DNA of 64,000 nucleotides from contig NZ_JADOBE010000002.1 in assembly GCF_015637705.1 (NCBI RefSeq), positions 293,454 through 357,453 on the forward strand, written 5' to 3'. Below are positions 39,840 to 48,612 of this stretch, piece by piece. The first letter of the stretch is position 1; each line of letters starts with the position of its first letter. The position numbers and the translations under genes are program-made. The stretch is from Pseudomonas sp. N040. GTDB lineage: Bacteria; Pseudomonadota; Gammaproteobacteria; Pseudomonadales; Pseudomonadaceae. The notes beneath the pieces were generated by a model that did no database searches, was not told where the DNA came from, and was given only the letters and a program-made list of their open reading frames with translations.

Positions 39840-40490
39840 TCAGAGGTGCCCGCGTTTGACGTAGACCAGGCAGCCGCCCGCGGAAAATGGCGTATGGCTG
39901 GAGCCGCGCGGGCTGCGTATCCAGGTGCCTGCCGGGTAATCACCATGTTCGTCCTGGAACACCCCTTCGAGCACCAGGATCTCCTCACCGCCGACCGGCC
40001 GGTGCGCCCCGAAATGCGTCCCCGGAGCCCAGCGCTCCAGCGCCGTATGGACTGTGCCCACGCTGTCCAGCGGCAACACCTGCAACCCCTCGACCTGGCC
40101 CGGCAACCATGCGGCGGCGCGCGTATCGACTACGCAGGTCTGGGTATCGGCAGCACTCAGATGGCAAAGCTTGACGAACAGCAGACAGCCATGCGGACTG
40201 CAGGGCGCATGCCGGCTACCCGGCGGATTCTTCAGCCAGGTTCCCGCCGGGTAGCTGCCGTGCTCGTCGGCGAATGTGCCCTCCAGCACCAGAATTTCTT
40301 CGCCCTGCGGGTGCGCATGCGCCGTGAAGGATGACCCGGCGGCGTAGCGCACTATCGAGGTTGCCCGCCCGCTTTCGGCTGCCAGGCGTTCCAGCGGTCG
40401 CCGCTCGACCCCCGGCAAAGGCGATGGCTGCCAGGGCACCGCATGGCTATCGATGACCACTCGCTGTTGCATGTCCGGATTGATCTGCAT
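39840..40490 (-). CDS. Duplicated cupin (ChrR-type) protein
   Basis: A 216-residue protein made of two similar cupin domains (about 15-112 and 120-216). Each has the metal-site pattern: FTAHAHPQGEEILVLEG in the first, FGAHRPVGGEEILVLEG in the second, then YPAGTW and a Pro/Gly turn. The fold resembles the C-terminal domain of ChrR anti-sigma factors, but the zinc-binding anti-sigma domain is missing. GGAGGGG precedes ATG 40490. It follows rarD by 14 bp on the same strand. Confidence 0.8.
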   Translation of the reverse strand: MQINPDMQQRVVIDSHAVPWQPSPLPGVERRPLERLAAESGRATSIVRYAAGSSFTAHAHPQGEEILVLEGTFADEHGSYPAGTWLKNPPGSRHAPCSPHGCLLFVKLCHLSAADTQTCVVDTRAAAWLPGQVEGLQVLPLDSVGTVHTALERWAPGTHFGAHRPVGGEEILVLEGVFQDEHGDYPAGTWIRSPRGSSHTPFSAGGCLVYVKRGHL

Positions 40491-40504
40491 GGCCTGCCCC
40501 TCCG

Positions 40505-41401
40505 TTACAGCCCTTGTCGAGCCTGCTTGCGCAGCAGGCGCCCGCTGTCGAAGCCGGTCAGCAGTACCGCCAGCCAGATCGGCGCGTAGGTCCAGAGCTG
40601 GCCGAGGCTGAAGGCCTCGCCGAGAAACACCACCGCCACGGCAAACAGCAGCACCGGCTCGACGTAGCTGAGAATGCCGAACAGGCCCATCGGCAACAAG
40701 CGGCTGGCAGCCATCATCGCGCCAAATGCCAGCGCACTGAGCACCCCCAGGCCGGGTAAGAGCAGCCACAACTGCGGTGCCTGGACAAACAGATCGGGCG
40801 GCCCGAAGCGGGCAATCAGCCAGATGGCCAGCGGCGCCATCCACAGCACTTCAAAGGTGAACCCGGACAGCGCATCCACGCGCATCCAGCGGCGCAACAT
40901 GAAGTATGGCGGGTAGCCCAGCGCGGCAACCAGCGTCACCCAGGAAAACGCCCGGGTCAGCCACAGCTCATGAACAACCCCGACCAGCGCACAGCCGACC
41001 GCCAGCAGCTGCAGCGGCCGCAAGCGCTCGCCATAGAACACCCGGCCGACCAGCACCATGGCCAGCGGCAAGAGGAAATACCCCAGGGACAGATCGAGCA
41101 CCCTGCCGTTCAGCGGCGCCCAGACAAACAGCGCCCACTGCACGCCGACCAGTGCCGCCGAAAGCGCAAAGGCCAGCACCAGCAGTGGCTCGCGAGCGAG
41201 GCGGCGTAGTGTGTCGAGCAAAACCGTGGTTTGCCCGGCGAGCAGCACCAGCAGCAGCACCGCAGGGATCGACCAGAGCACGCGCTGGGCAAACACCTGC
41301 ACGCCATCCAGCGGCGCCAGCCATTGCACATAGCCGGGAAACAGGACGAACAGCACGGAAGCGCCGATCGACAGGGCCACCCCGCGGCCGGAAAGCTTCA
41401 T
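40505..41401 (-). CDS. rarD: RarD-like EamA transporter
   Basis: A 298-residue inner-membrane protein with ten predicted helices, of the RarD branch of the drug/metabolite transporters. The opening KLSGRGVALSIGASVLFVLF and PLDGVQVFAQRVLWSIP are typical. RarD is linked to chloramphenicol sensitivity; substrate unproven. Probably co-transcribed with the cupin gene. Confidence 0.82.
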   Translation of the reverse strand: MKLSGRGVALSIGASVLFVLFPGYVQWLAPLDGVQVFAQRVLWSIPAVLLLVLLAGQTTVLLDTLRRLAREPLLVLAFALSAALVGVQWALFVWAPLNGRVLDLSLGYFLLPLAMVLVGRVFYGERLRPLQLLAVGCALVGVVHELWLTRAFSWVTLVAALGYPPYFMLRRWMRVDALSGFTFEVLWMAPLAIWLIARFGPPDLFVQAPQLWLLLPGLGVLSALAFGAMMAASRLLPMGLFGILSYVEPVLLFAVAVVFLGEAFSLGQLWTYAPIWLAVLLTGFDSGRLLRKQARQGL

Positions 41402-41663
41402 GGCTGCATGATTCCTGCTTGCTTCACGTGAACGCTCATCCCGTGCAAAAAGTCGGCGAGCCTAGCTGCCAGTTCACCCGTTGGCCAGCAAAAGCTCAAA
41501 CCGGCGGTGCTGCAATGCGCCAGTGTACGACGAGAGCCATGCGCTGCAGCGGAAAAACAGCGGGTATGTGACGAACTGCCATGAACACGCCGCTAGCGGC
41601 TTTTCCCGCAGTGGCTGCCTTTACTGGGGCATGGCCCGGCTTTGCACTGCCCCCTTGCGAGAA
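41402..41663. other. Intergenic region upstream of rarD
   Basis: Together with the ccoM terminator this leaves 321 bp between rarD and ccoM. Short open frames here have atypical composition and no ribosome binding site. No RNA gene or repeat recognised. Confidence 0.4.
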
Positions 41664-41692
41664 GCATAAAAAAGGGCGACCAAAGTCGCCCT
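41664..41692 (-). terminator. Rho-independent terminator of ccoM
   Basis: On the minus strand AGGGCGAC and GTCGCCCT form a perfect 8-bp stem (41685-41692 with 41673-41680) around TTTG, followed by TTTTTTAT. Confidence 0.9.
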
Positions 41693-41722
41693 AAAACCAA
41701 CCACGCAATGAACAGGTGAAAA

Positions 41723-41839
41723 TCATTTGCCCTTGGGCTTGTGCGCATCCTTCCAGATAAACGTACCGAAACCCGCCACGAACACCACGCACAGGCCAAC
41801 AATCAAAATGCCGGAAATAACCACTTCATCAAAAAACAT
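41723..41839 (-). CDS. ccoM: cbb3-type cytochrome oxidase subunit CcoM
   Basis: A 38-residue single-helix membrane peptide, MFFDEVVISGILIVGLCVVF then ending FGTFIWKDAHKPKGK. It resembles CcoM, the small subunit found in the P. stutzeri cbb3 oxidase structure, as I remember that sequence (MF.D.VV..G...VGL...F.AGFG.FIWKD). AGGAGG sits at ideal distance before ATG 41839. Two ANR/FNR-type boxes lie upstream and a strong terminator downstream: a complete, isolated transcription unit fit for low-oxygen induction. The main cbb3 operon is not in the window. Confidence 0.82.
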   Translation of the reverse strand: MFFDEVVISGILIVGLCVVFVAGFGTFIWKDAHKPKGK

Positions 41840-41903
41840 GGGGGCCTCCTTAGGGCGGGGCAATGAACTTGGACTCAGTAGGCCACAGGCCGGAGGGAAA
41901 AAA

Positions 41904-41917
41904 TTGACTCTGGTCAA
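41904..41917. promoter_or_regulatory. ANR/FNR box proximal to ccoM
   Basis: TTGACTCTGGTCAA is a perfect 5+5 palindrome close to the TTGAT-N4-ATCAA consensus. TACTGA (minus strand, 41880-41875) lies downstream as a -10 box; this geometry puts the box near -41.5, a class II activator site. Confidence 0.7.
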
Positions 41918-41954
41918 TTACCCGCCACGGGCCTGGCCGGGGCACATGGATTGC

Positions 41955-41968
41955 TTGATCCAGATCAA
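41955..41968. promoter_or_regulatory. ANR/FNR box distal to ccoM
   Basis: TTGATCCAGATCAA matches the ANR/FNR consensus exactly. It is 51 bp upstream of the proximal box, close to the 3' end of the neighbouring small gene. Confidence 0.7.
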
Positions 41969-41979
41969 GCAAAACCGCC

Positions 41980-42144
41980 TCAGCGCTTCTTCGGCTTGCC
42001 CTTGCCTTTGCTCTTTTTCGCCTTGCCCAGCGGCAACGCCTGCTCGAACGCCTTGCGCATCTCGTCCAGGCGCTTGTCGTGCAGGTCGTGGATGCGCTTG
42101 TCGCGCTCGCTGCCGAAGTCGATCAGCTTGTCGTCGTTGTGCAT
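41980..42144 (-). CDS. Small basic conserved protein
   Basis: A 54-residue protein: an N-terminal acidic/charged helix (DKLIDFGSERDKRIHDLHDK) and a Lys-rich tail (KKSKGKGKPKKR) likely to contact nucleic acid or ribosome. ATG 42144 lies inside the 3' end of the AlkB-like gene (22-nt overlap), so translation may be coupled. Family not recognised. Confidence 0.55.
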   Translation of the reverse strand: MHNDDKLIDFGSERDKRIHDLHDKRLDEMRKAFEQALPLGKAKKSKGKGKPKKR

Positions 42145-42734
42145 GCTATCCAGCGAAAAGTCAGGTTGATCCGCGGCTCGCAGGGGCGCCGGGTTTTCGC
42201 CACCTGATGCTGCCAATGATGCTGTGTCCGGCCGCGCATGACCAGTAGCGAGCCATGTTCGAGGTTCAGCGAATGTTCGATGCGCCCCCGGCCCTTGCGC
42301 CGCAGGTCGAACCGCCGTACGCCACCGAGGCTGAGCGAGGCAATCAGCGGCTCCGGCCCCAGCTCGGCCTCGTCATCGCTGTGCCAGCCCATGGAGTCCT
42401 GGCCGTCGCGGTACAGATTGAGCAGCACCGCATTCAACGGCGCGCCCACCTGCGCCGCGACCCGCTGGCGAATGCCGGCCAGCAGTGCGGTCCATGGCAG
42501 GGGTTGATGCTGCAGGCCGGAATAGCCGTAGCTGGCCTGTGGATCGCCATACCAGGCGGTCCGCCGCGGCACCGGATAATCGCGCCCGTGCAGGCGCACC
42601 AGTGGCTGCTCCCAGGGCGTTTCCGCCAACAGTGTCTGCAACCACTGATCGGCGATCACCGCCGGCTGCCAGTGCGGCAGGTAGGTGAGATCAGCGTCCG
42701 CCAGTTGCAGCGGCAGGTCATCGAACAGTGGCAT
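42123..42734 (-). CDS. AlkB-like 2-oxoglutarate/Fe(II) dioxygenase
   Basis: A 203-residue DNA/RNA-repair-type dioxygenase. Iron ligands are His118 and Asp120 (MGWHSDDE) and His176 (WQHQVAKT); Arg188 and Arg194 (PRINLTFR) bind 2-oxoglutarate. NLYRDGQDSMGWHSD is a hallmark of the ALKBH2/3-like group, which removes alkyl groups from bases. Start at ATG 42734. Divergent from rapA. Confidence 0.88.
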   Translation of the reverse strand: MPLFDDLPLQLADADLTYLPHWQPAVIADQWLQTLLAETPWEQPLVRLHGRDYPVPRRTAWYGDPQASYGYSGLQHQPLPWTALLAGIRQRVAAQVGAPLNAVLLNLYRDGQDSMGWHSDDEAELGPEPLIASLSLGGVRRFDLRRKGRGRIEHSLNLEHGSLLVMRGRTQHHWQHQVAKTRRPCEPRINLTFRWIACTTTTS

Positions 42735-42911
42735 GCTTGATCCCGCCGGCACAGCGCCGGCATTTGTTAAAGAGGGCAATTTGCCGCGGCCAAGTCTGAT
42801 ACCTGAATCCGTCGGACTACACTGCAAAAGCGCGTTCATCGGGCCGCCGTCGTCGCCCCGGACGCGACGTTCCGTTACCATAGCCGGCTTTTTTGCCAGC
42901 TGGAGACACGC

Positions 42912-45755
42912 ATGACGCAAGAATACCAACCGGGACAACGCTGGATCAGTGACAGCGAAGCCGAGCTTGGCCTGGGCACCATCCTGCTGACCGAAGGACG
43001 GCTGCTCACGGTGCTCTACCCGGCGACCGGCGAGACCCGCCAGTATGCATTGCGCAATGCCCCCCTGACCCGCGTGCGCTTTGCGCCGGGCGACGAGATT
43101 ACCCATTTCGAAGGCTGGAAGCTGACCGTGCAGACGGTTGAGGATGTCGATGGCCTGTTGATCTATCAGGGTTTCAACGCACAGCACGAACCCTGCGTGA
43201 TGCCGGAAACCCAATTGTCCAACTTCATCCAGTTCCGTCTGGCCAGCGACCGCCTGTTTGCCGGGCAGATCGACCCCCTCAACTGGTTCACCCTGCGTTA
43301 CCACAGCCTCGAACACCTCAGCCGCCAGCAGCAGTCGACACTCTGGGGACTCGGCGGCGCGCGCGCACAACCGATTGCTCACCAGTTGCACATTGCCCGC
43401 GAAGTGGCGGATCGCATCGCCCCGCGCGTACTGCTCGCCGATGAAGTGGGTCTGGGCAAGACCATCGAGGCCGGCCTGGTGATCCATCGCCAGTTGCTCA
43501 ACGGCCGTGCCAGCCGGGTGCTGATTCTGGTGCCGGAAAACCTGCAGCATCAGTGGCTGGTGGAAATGCGTCGGCGCTTCAACCTGCAGGTAGCACTGTT
43601 CGATGCCGAACGCTTCGCCGAGAGCGATGCCGGCAACCCGTTTGAAGACTGTCAGCTGGCACTGGTATCTCTGGACTGGCTGAAGCGCCATGAGCGCGCC
43701 CAGCAGGCCGCGCTGGAGGCGGGCTGGGATCTGCTGGTGGTCGATGAAGCACACCATCTGGTCTGGCATCCGGAAATGGCCAGTCCCGAATACCGCCTGG
43801 TCGAGCAACTGGCCGGACAAATTCCGGGCGTCCTGCTGCTCACCGCCACCCCCGAGCAGCTGGGGCTGGACAGTCACTTTGCGCGGCTGCGCCTGCTTGA
43901 TCCGAGCCGTTTCCATGACCTGCAAGCCTTCCGCGCCGAAAGCGCCAACTACAAGCCGGTCGCCGAAGCGGTGCAGGAACTGCTCGATCACGGCAAGTTG
44001 AGCAAGGGCGCACGCAAGGCCATTGAAGGCTTCCTCGGCAGCGAAGGCCAGCAACTGCTGGACAGCATCGACGCTGGCGATGACGCCGCCCGCGCCCGTC
44101 TGGTGCGTGAACTGCTCGACCGGCACGGTACCGGCCGCCTGCTGTTCCGCAACACCCGTGCTGCCGTGCGCGGCTTTCCCGAGCGCGAACTGCATGCCTA
44201 TCCGCTGGACAACCCCGACCAGTATCAGTTGCTGCCACCCGGCGAGCACGCTGACCTGTACCCCGAAGTCAGCTTCCAGGCCAGCCAGGACACTGGCGGC
44301 GAGCACTGGTGCCGCTTCGATCCACGGGTTGACTGGCTGATCGACACACTGAAGATGCTCAAGCGCTTCAAGGTACTGGTGATCTGTGCCCACGCGGAAA
44401 CCGCGCTGGATCTGGAAGACGCCCTGCGCTTGCGCTCAGGCATTCCGGCATCGGTCTTCCATGAAGGCATGAGCATTCTCGAACGCGACCGCGCAGCAGC
44501 CTATTTTGCTGACGAAGAGTTCGGCGCGCAGGTGCTGATCTGTTCGGAAATCGGCAGCGAAGGCCGCAACTTCCAGTTCGCCCATCATCTGGTGCTGTTC
44601 GATCTTCCGGCCCATCCGGACCTGCTGGAACAGCGCATCGGCCGCCTCGACCGCATTGGCCAGAAGCACAAGATTCAGCTGCATGTGCCGTATCTGGAAG
44701 ACAGTGCACAAGCACGCCTGTTCCAGTGGTATCACCAGGCGCTGAACGCCTTCCTCTCGACCTGCCCTACCGGCAATGCCTTGCAGCACCAGTTCGGCCC
44801 GCGCCTGTTGCCACTGCTGGAAGACTGCCAGCCAGCCGACTGGCAAGCGCTGATCAGCGAAGCCCAGGCCGAGCGCGAGCGCCTTGAAGGCGAGCTGCAC
44901 AGTGGCCGCGACCGCCTGCTGGAGCTCAACTCCGGTGGTGCCGGCGAAGGTGAAGCGCTGGTTGCCGAGATTCTCGAACAGGACGACCAGTTTGCCCTGC
45001 CGCTGTATATGGAAGAGTTGTTCGACGCCTTCGGCATCGACAGCGAAGACCATTCGGAAAACGCGCTGGTACTCAAGCCGGGCGAGAAGATGCTGGATGC
45101 CGGCTTCCCGCTGGGCGATGACGAAGGCGTGACCATCACCTACGAACGCGAACAGGCGCTGGTGCGCGAGGACATGCAGTTCCTCACCTGGGAGCACCCG
45201 ATGGTGCAGGGCGGCATGGATCTGGTGCTGTCCGGCTCGATGGGCAACACCGCGCTGGCGATGATCAAGAACAAGGCGCTGAAACCCGGCACCGTGTTGC
45301 TCGAACTGCTGTATGTCAGCGAAGTGGTCGCGCCACGCGCCCTGCAGCTGGGCCGTTTCCTGCCACCGCTGGCGCTGCGCTGCCTGCTCGACGGCAATGG
45401 CAACGATCTGGCCGCCAAGGTGTCCTTCAACACCCTCAACGACCAGCTGGAAAGCGTGCCGCGCGCCAGTGCCAGCAAGTTCGTCCAGGCTCAGCGCGAA
45501 GCCCTGACCAGGCAGATCAATGCCGCCGAAGGGAAAATTGCGCCGCGCCACACTGATCGCGTCGAGCAAGCACGTCAGCGCCTGATCGCCGAACTGGATG
45601 AAGAACTGGCACGCATGAGCGCCCTGCAGAAGATCAACCCGAGTGTGCGCGACAGTGAAATCAACGCCCTGCGCCAGCAGCGCGAAGACGGCCTGGCCTT
45701 CCTCGACAAGGCCGGCCTGCGCCTGGAAGCCATTCGGGTGCTGGTGGCCGGCTAG
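42912..45755 (+). CDS. rapA: RNA polymerase-associated helicase RapA
   Basis: A 947-residue Swi2/Snf2 ATPase that recycles RNA polymerase. N-terminal Tudor-like domains (1-110) contact polymerase. DEVGLGKT (about 177-184) is Walker A, DEAH near 278 is Walker B, LLLTATP is motif III, and the second lobe has [11 protein letters not shown]-terminal RapA-specific domain to 947. Normal length. Confidence 0.95.
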   Translation: MTQEYQPGQRWISDSEAELGLGTILLTEGRLLTVLYPATGETRQYALRNAPLTRVRFAPGDEITHFEGWKLTVQTVEDVDGLLIYQGFNAQHEPCVMPETQLSNFIQFRLASDRLFAGQIDPLNWFTLRYHSLEHLSRQQQSTLWGLGGARAQPIAHQLHIAREVADRIAPRVLLADEVGLGKTIEAGLVIHRQLLNGRASRVLILVPENLQHQWLVEMRRRFNLQVALFDAERFAESDAGNPFEDCQLALVSLDWLKRHERAQQAALEAGWDLLVVDEAHHLVWHPEMASPEYRLVEQLAGQIPGVLLLTATPEQLGLDSHFARLRLLDPSRFHDLQAFRAESANYKPVAEAVQELLDHGKLSKGARKAIEGFLGSEGQQLLDSIDAGDDAARARLVRELLDRHGTGRLLFRNTRAAVRGFPERELHAYPLDNPDQYQLLPPGEHADLYPEVSFQASQDTGGEHWCRFDPRVDWLIDTLKMLKRFKVLVICAHAETALDLEDALRLRSGIPASVFHEGMSILERDRAAAYFADEEFGAQVLICSEIGSEGRNFQFAHHLVLFDLPAHPDLLEQRIGRLDRIGQKHKIQLHVPYLEDSAQARLFQWYHQALNAFLSTCPTGNALQHQFGPRLLPLLEDCQPADWQALISEAQAERERLEGELHSGRDRLLELNSGGAGEGEALVAEILEQDDQFALPLYMEELFDAFGIDSEDHSENALVLKPGEKMLDAGFPLGDDEGVTITYEREQALVREDMQFLTWEHPMVQGGMDLVLSGSMGNTALAMIKNKALKPGTVLLELLYVSEVVAPRALQLGRFLPPLALRCLLDGNGNDLAAKVSFNTLNDQLESVPRASASKFVQAQREALTRQINAAEGKIAPRHTDRVEQARQRLIAELDEELARMSALQKINPSVRDSEINALRQQREDGLAFLDKAGLRLEAIRVLVAG

Positions 45756-45775
45756 GCCTTCACTCACCCTCACCC

Positions 45776-45853
45776 GGTGGAAACGGCTTCGCCGTTTTCC
45801 ACCCTACCCGGGGGCTGGATTGTGTAGGGTGGACAACGCGAAGCTTGTCCACC
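45776..45853. repeat. Pair of REP-like hairpins
   Basis: GGTGGAAACGGC...GCCGTTTTCCACC at 45776-45803 and GGTGGACAACGCGAAGCTTG with TCCACC to 45853. Both are of the GTAGGGTGGA(A/C)AACG family; they lie between the convergent rapA and hyi ends. Confidence 0.8.
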
Positions 45854-45888
45854 AAGACCTCGCTGGCTGCCGGGCATCTCGGCCCGGA

Positions 45889-46668
45889 TCAGCTGCGCAA
45901 GTGATGCCACTGCTCCAGCCAACCCAGATGATCCGCGCCGGACGGCCGGTATTCAGCACCCAGCCAACCCTGATAGTCGCTGTCGGCCAATGCCCGCAGC
46001 GCGACGCCGAAATCCAGCTGGCCAGTGCCCGGTTCTCCACGGCCGGGGCAGTCGGCAAATTGCACATGGCCGATTTTCCCGGCTAGTTGAGTAATCACCT
46101 GTGGCAAATCCAGCCCTTGCCGGGCCATGTGATACAGATCCAGTTGCAGCGCCAGATTGGGGTGATCCACTGCTGCCAGCAGATCCAGCATCTGCGCTGG
46201 CGTATTGAGCAGGAAGCCGGGCATATCCAGTGGGTTGATCGCCTCACACAACACACCGATACCCAGCGTGTTGAAGGCCTGTGCCGTGCGGCGCAGGTTG
46301 TCGGTCAGACACATCCAGGCCTGCGCCTGAGTTACCCCGGGCACCAGCCTGCCGGCCAGCACATTGACGTAGCGCGGACGCGTCATTGCTGCATAGGTCA
46401 GTGCCTCGTCCAGCGCCAGATCGAATGCGGCCTGTTGCTGCGGAACGCAGGCCAGCCCTGCCCCACCGCTCATCAAGTCGCCTGCCGGCAGGTTGATCAA
46501 CAGCAGCGGCAAGCCTGCACGCTGCAGGGCTTCCTCAAGTTGAATGGCGGGCACTGCGTAAGGGAACTGGATTTCCACCCCGTCGAAACCGGCCACCCGC
46601 GCCGCCCGCACCCGCTCCAGCAGGGGCATTTCGCCGAACAGCAGCGACAGGTTGGCGGCGATCTTCAT
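45889..46668 (-). CDS. hyi: Hydroxypyruvate isomerase
   Basis: A 259-residue TIM-barrel isomerase converting hydroxypyruvate and tartronate semialdehyde in glyoxylate use. MKIAANLSLLFGEMPLLERV, LCEAINPLDMPGFLL and LQLDLYHMARQG with metal-binding Glu and Asp are typical. ATG 46668 overlaps the glxR stop (ATGA). An in-frame extension to 46842 is not conserved. No glyoxylate carboligase gene nearby. Confidence 0.85.
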   Translation of the reverse strand: MKIAANLSLLFGEMPLLERVRAARVAGFDGVEIQFPYAVPAIQLEEALQRAGLPLLLINLPAGDLMSGGAGLACVPQQQAAFDLALDEALTYAAMTRPRYVNVLAGRLVPGVTQAQAWMCLTDNLRRTAQAFNTLGIGVLCEAINPLDMPGFLLNTPAQMLDLLAAVDHPNLALQLDLYHMARQGLDLPQVITQLAGKIGHVQFADCPGRGEPGTGQLDFGVALRALADSDYQGWLGAEYRPSGADHLGWLEQWHHLRS

Positions 46669-47552
46669 TCGCGCGGCTCGAACAGCTCGATCAGGGTCGA
46701 CGGGTCTTTTTCCAGCGCGCCCTGCTGCCCGTGCAGGCGCATCAGTTGCGCCGCCAGGCCGCTCATCGGCGTGGCCGTGCCGCTGCTGCGCGACAGCCGG
46801 ACCGCACCATCGAGGTCCTTGAGCAGCGTGCGCACATGCCACTTGACCGGTTCAAAGCGGCGCTCGGCCATCTGCGGCGCGAGAATCTGCAAGGGTTTCG
46901 AGTCGGCAAAACCACCGGCCAGCGCATCCGCCAGCAGGCGCGCATCGACCCCGGAACGCTCGGCCAGGGCCACCGCCTCGGCAATCACCAGCGCATTGCA
47001 GGCAACGATCATCTGGTTGCACAGCTTGCTCACCTGCCCGGCCCCGACGGCGCCCATGTGGGTGACGCGCTGGCCCAGATGAGCCAGCAACGGGCGCAGG
47101 CGCTCGACATCCTCGAAAGCCCCGCCGGCCATGATCGCCAGGCTGCCGGCTGCAGCGCCCTGCACCCCGCCGGACACCGGCGCATCGACCCAGCGCATGC
47201 CACAGCGGGCTTCCAGCTCAGCGGCCATCTCGCGCGTGCGTTGCGGGTCCAGGCTGGAAAAATCGACCAGCAGCTGGCCCGGACGGCCATTGGCGGCCAG
47301 CCCATCGGGGCCGAATACCACCTCTGCCACGGCCTTCGTATCGGCCAGGCACAGCATGACGACTTCAGCCGCCGCGCAGAGCTCCCCTGGCGTACCTACC
47401 CGCCAGGCGCCCTGCTCCAGCAGCGGCAGGCACTTGTCCGCGGAGCGATTCCACACGGTCAGGGGAAAGCCGGCCGCCAGCAGGCGCCGGCACATCGGCA
47501 AGCCCATCAGGCCAAGCCCGGCAAACGCCAGCGACGGATAGGACTCGAGCAT
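46665..47552 (-). CDS. glxR: Tartronate semialdehyde reductase / beta-hydroxyacid dehydrogenase
   Basis: A 295-residue NAD(P)-dependent oxidoreductase. FAGLGLMGLPMCRRLLAAG is the Rossmann loop, DAPVSGGVQGA the substrate motif, and GQVSKLCNQM carries the catalytic Lys. Pairing with hyi supports GlxR over 3-hydroxyisobutyrate dehydrogenase. GGAG lies 8 nt from ATG 47552 but only 2 nt from the ATG at 47558, so the former is chosen. Confidence 0.78.
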   Translation of the reverse strand: MLESYPSLAFAGLGLMGLPMCRRLLAAGFPLTVWNRSADKCLPLLEQGAWRVGTPGELCAAAEVVMLCLADTKAVAEVVFGPDGLAANGRPGQLLVDFSSLDPQRTREMAAELEARCGMRWVDAPVSGGVQGAAAGSLAIMAGGAFEDVERLRPLLAHLGQRVTHMGAVGAGQVSKLCNQMIVACNALVIAEAVALAERSGVDARLLADALAGGFADSKPLQILAPQMAERRFEPVKWHVRTLLKDLDGAVRLSRSSGTATPMSGLAAQLMRLHGQQGALEKDPSTLIELFEPRE

Positions 47553-47591
47553 CGTCATGTCTCCCGCGGCAGGCCTTTCGGCATGTTCGGC

Positions 47592-47957
47592 TCAGAGGCC
47601 GTCTTTCTCCAGGTGATCGAGATCCACTGCCTCACCCGAATGCGCGCCGAGCTTGTCGCGGATATCGTTGAACATGGCGTCGTATTCCTGATGGTTGCGC
47701 ATGATCGGGCTGACATTGGGCGGCAAGCCCTGCTTGGTCACGGCCTTGGCGACCAGGCTGGCAAAGTTGAAGGCCGTATCGCGGTGCATGTCGAATTCTT
47801 CGGTGAAGACCTTGCCGGCGATGTCGCCGACCACCTTGAAATGCATCAGCTGGCCTTCGGCCGGATCGTTGCGCACTTCGTAGAACACATCCATGGTGCC
47901 GTCGGGCATGCCCGGCAAACCGGTAAACGAGCGATGCAGATGACCTGGTTCGAACAT
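47592..47957 (-). CDS. DUF5064 family protein
   Basis: A 121-residue soluble protein of a family seen mainly in Pseudomonas: MFEPGHLHRSF, YEVRNDPAEGQLMHFKVVGD and DTAFNFASLVAKAV. Function unknown. GGAGAG precedes ATG 47957. 39 bp upstream of glxR, same strand. Confidence 0.75.
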   Translation of the reverse strand: MFEPGHLHRSFTGLPGMPDGTMDVFYEVRNDPAEGQLMHFKVVGDIAGKVFTEEFDMHRDTAFNFASLVAKAVTKQGLPPNVSPIMRNHQEYDAMFNDIRDKLGAHSGEAVDLDHLEKDGL

Positions 47958-48065
47958 GGGGAAGCTCTCCACTTGATTGGCGTATCGATTATTCGCGTAT
48001 TGCCGAGCATCATCGAATTTCAACTGGCCGTCCAGCTGCCCGGAGACCTGCAGCGCTGACGCGGA

Positions 48066-48383
48066 TCAATGCAACTGCGGCTTGCCGCTGCGTTCCTGAA
48101 TCACCACCCAGGGCGCGACCACCACCGCCCACAATTCCGGATCGCGCTGCAGCCAGTCTTCCGCGCGCGGCGTGGCGACCACCGCCAGCTGGCTGCCGGC
48201 TAGCCAGGCAGCTACCTGGCTGCGGTCGTCCTGGGCGACCGCTTCGGCCACCGCGACCAGATCCAGCTCGGCGGCTACCCACAACAGCGCCCCGCGGGCG
48301 AAAAATGGCTGCAATTCCTGCCAGCGGATGCGCGCAGTTTCACCCAGCAGCTTGAGGTACAAAGGGCTTGGTTGTGTGGTCAT
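48066..48383 (-). CDS. DUF2288 family protein
   Basis: A 105-residue protein: LYLKLLGETARIRWQELQPF, FARGALLWVAAELDLV, and the very conserved WLQRDPELWAVVVAPWVVIQ end. Cytosolic, function unknown. ATG 48383; divergent from the ABC transporter operon. Confidence 0.78.
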   Translation of the reverse strand: MTTQPSPLYLKLLGETARIRWQELQPFFARGALLWVAAELDLVAVAEAVAQDDRSQVAAWLAGSQLAVVATPRAEDWLQRDPELWAVVVAPWVVIQERSGKPQLH

Positions 48384-48580
48384 GACGGTCACCGGATCCG
48401 AGGCGGCGCCATGATACCGCCGGCAAAATTCCAGGCAAGCAGCCATGCGAGCCGTTTTTCTGTACATTCATGTCGCTCAGGCGACAGATTGAGGCGCAGC
48501 CGGGAATTTACGTCTTTTCAAGCAGTAAAACGGCACACTAAACTGCAACGTGAAATTGCCGCGGCCAAAAACCGAAGGCC

Positions 48581-48597
48581 AAGAAGAACAACCAACA
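48581..48597 (+). promoter_or_regulatory. A-rich (ARN)n motif in binding-protein leader, possible Hfq/Crc site
   Basis: AAGAAGAACAACCAACA lies 16-32 nt before the ATG, overlapping the ribosome-binding area. It fits the AAnAAnAA repeats bound by Hfq-Crc in Pseudomonas catabolite repression. Confidence 0.4.
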
Positions 48598-48612
48598 GCA
48601 GAGTGGAGCACC

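Noticed and set aside
42735..44393. Long upstream extension of the AlkB-like frame, antisense to rapA
   Set aside because: No conserved domain upstream of Met at 42734; rapA is intact on the other strand.
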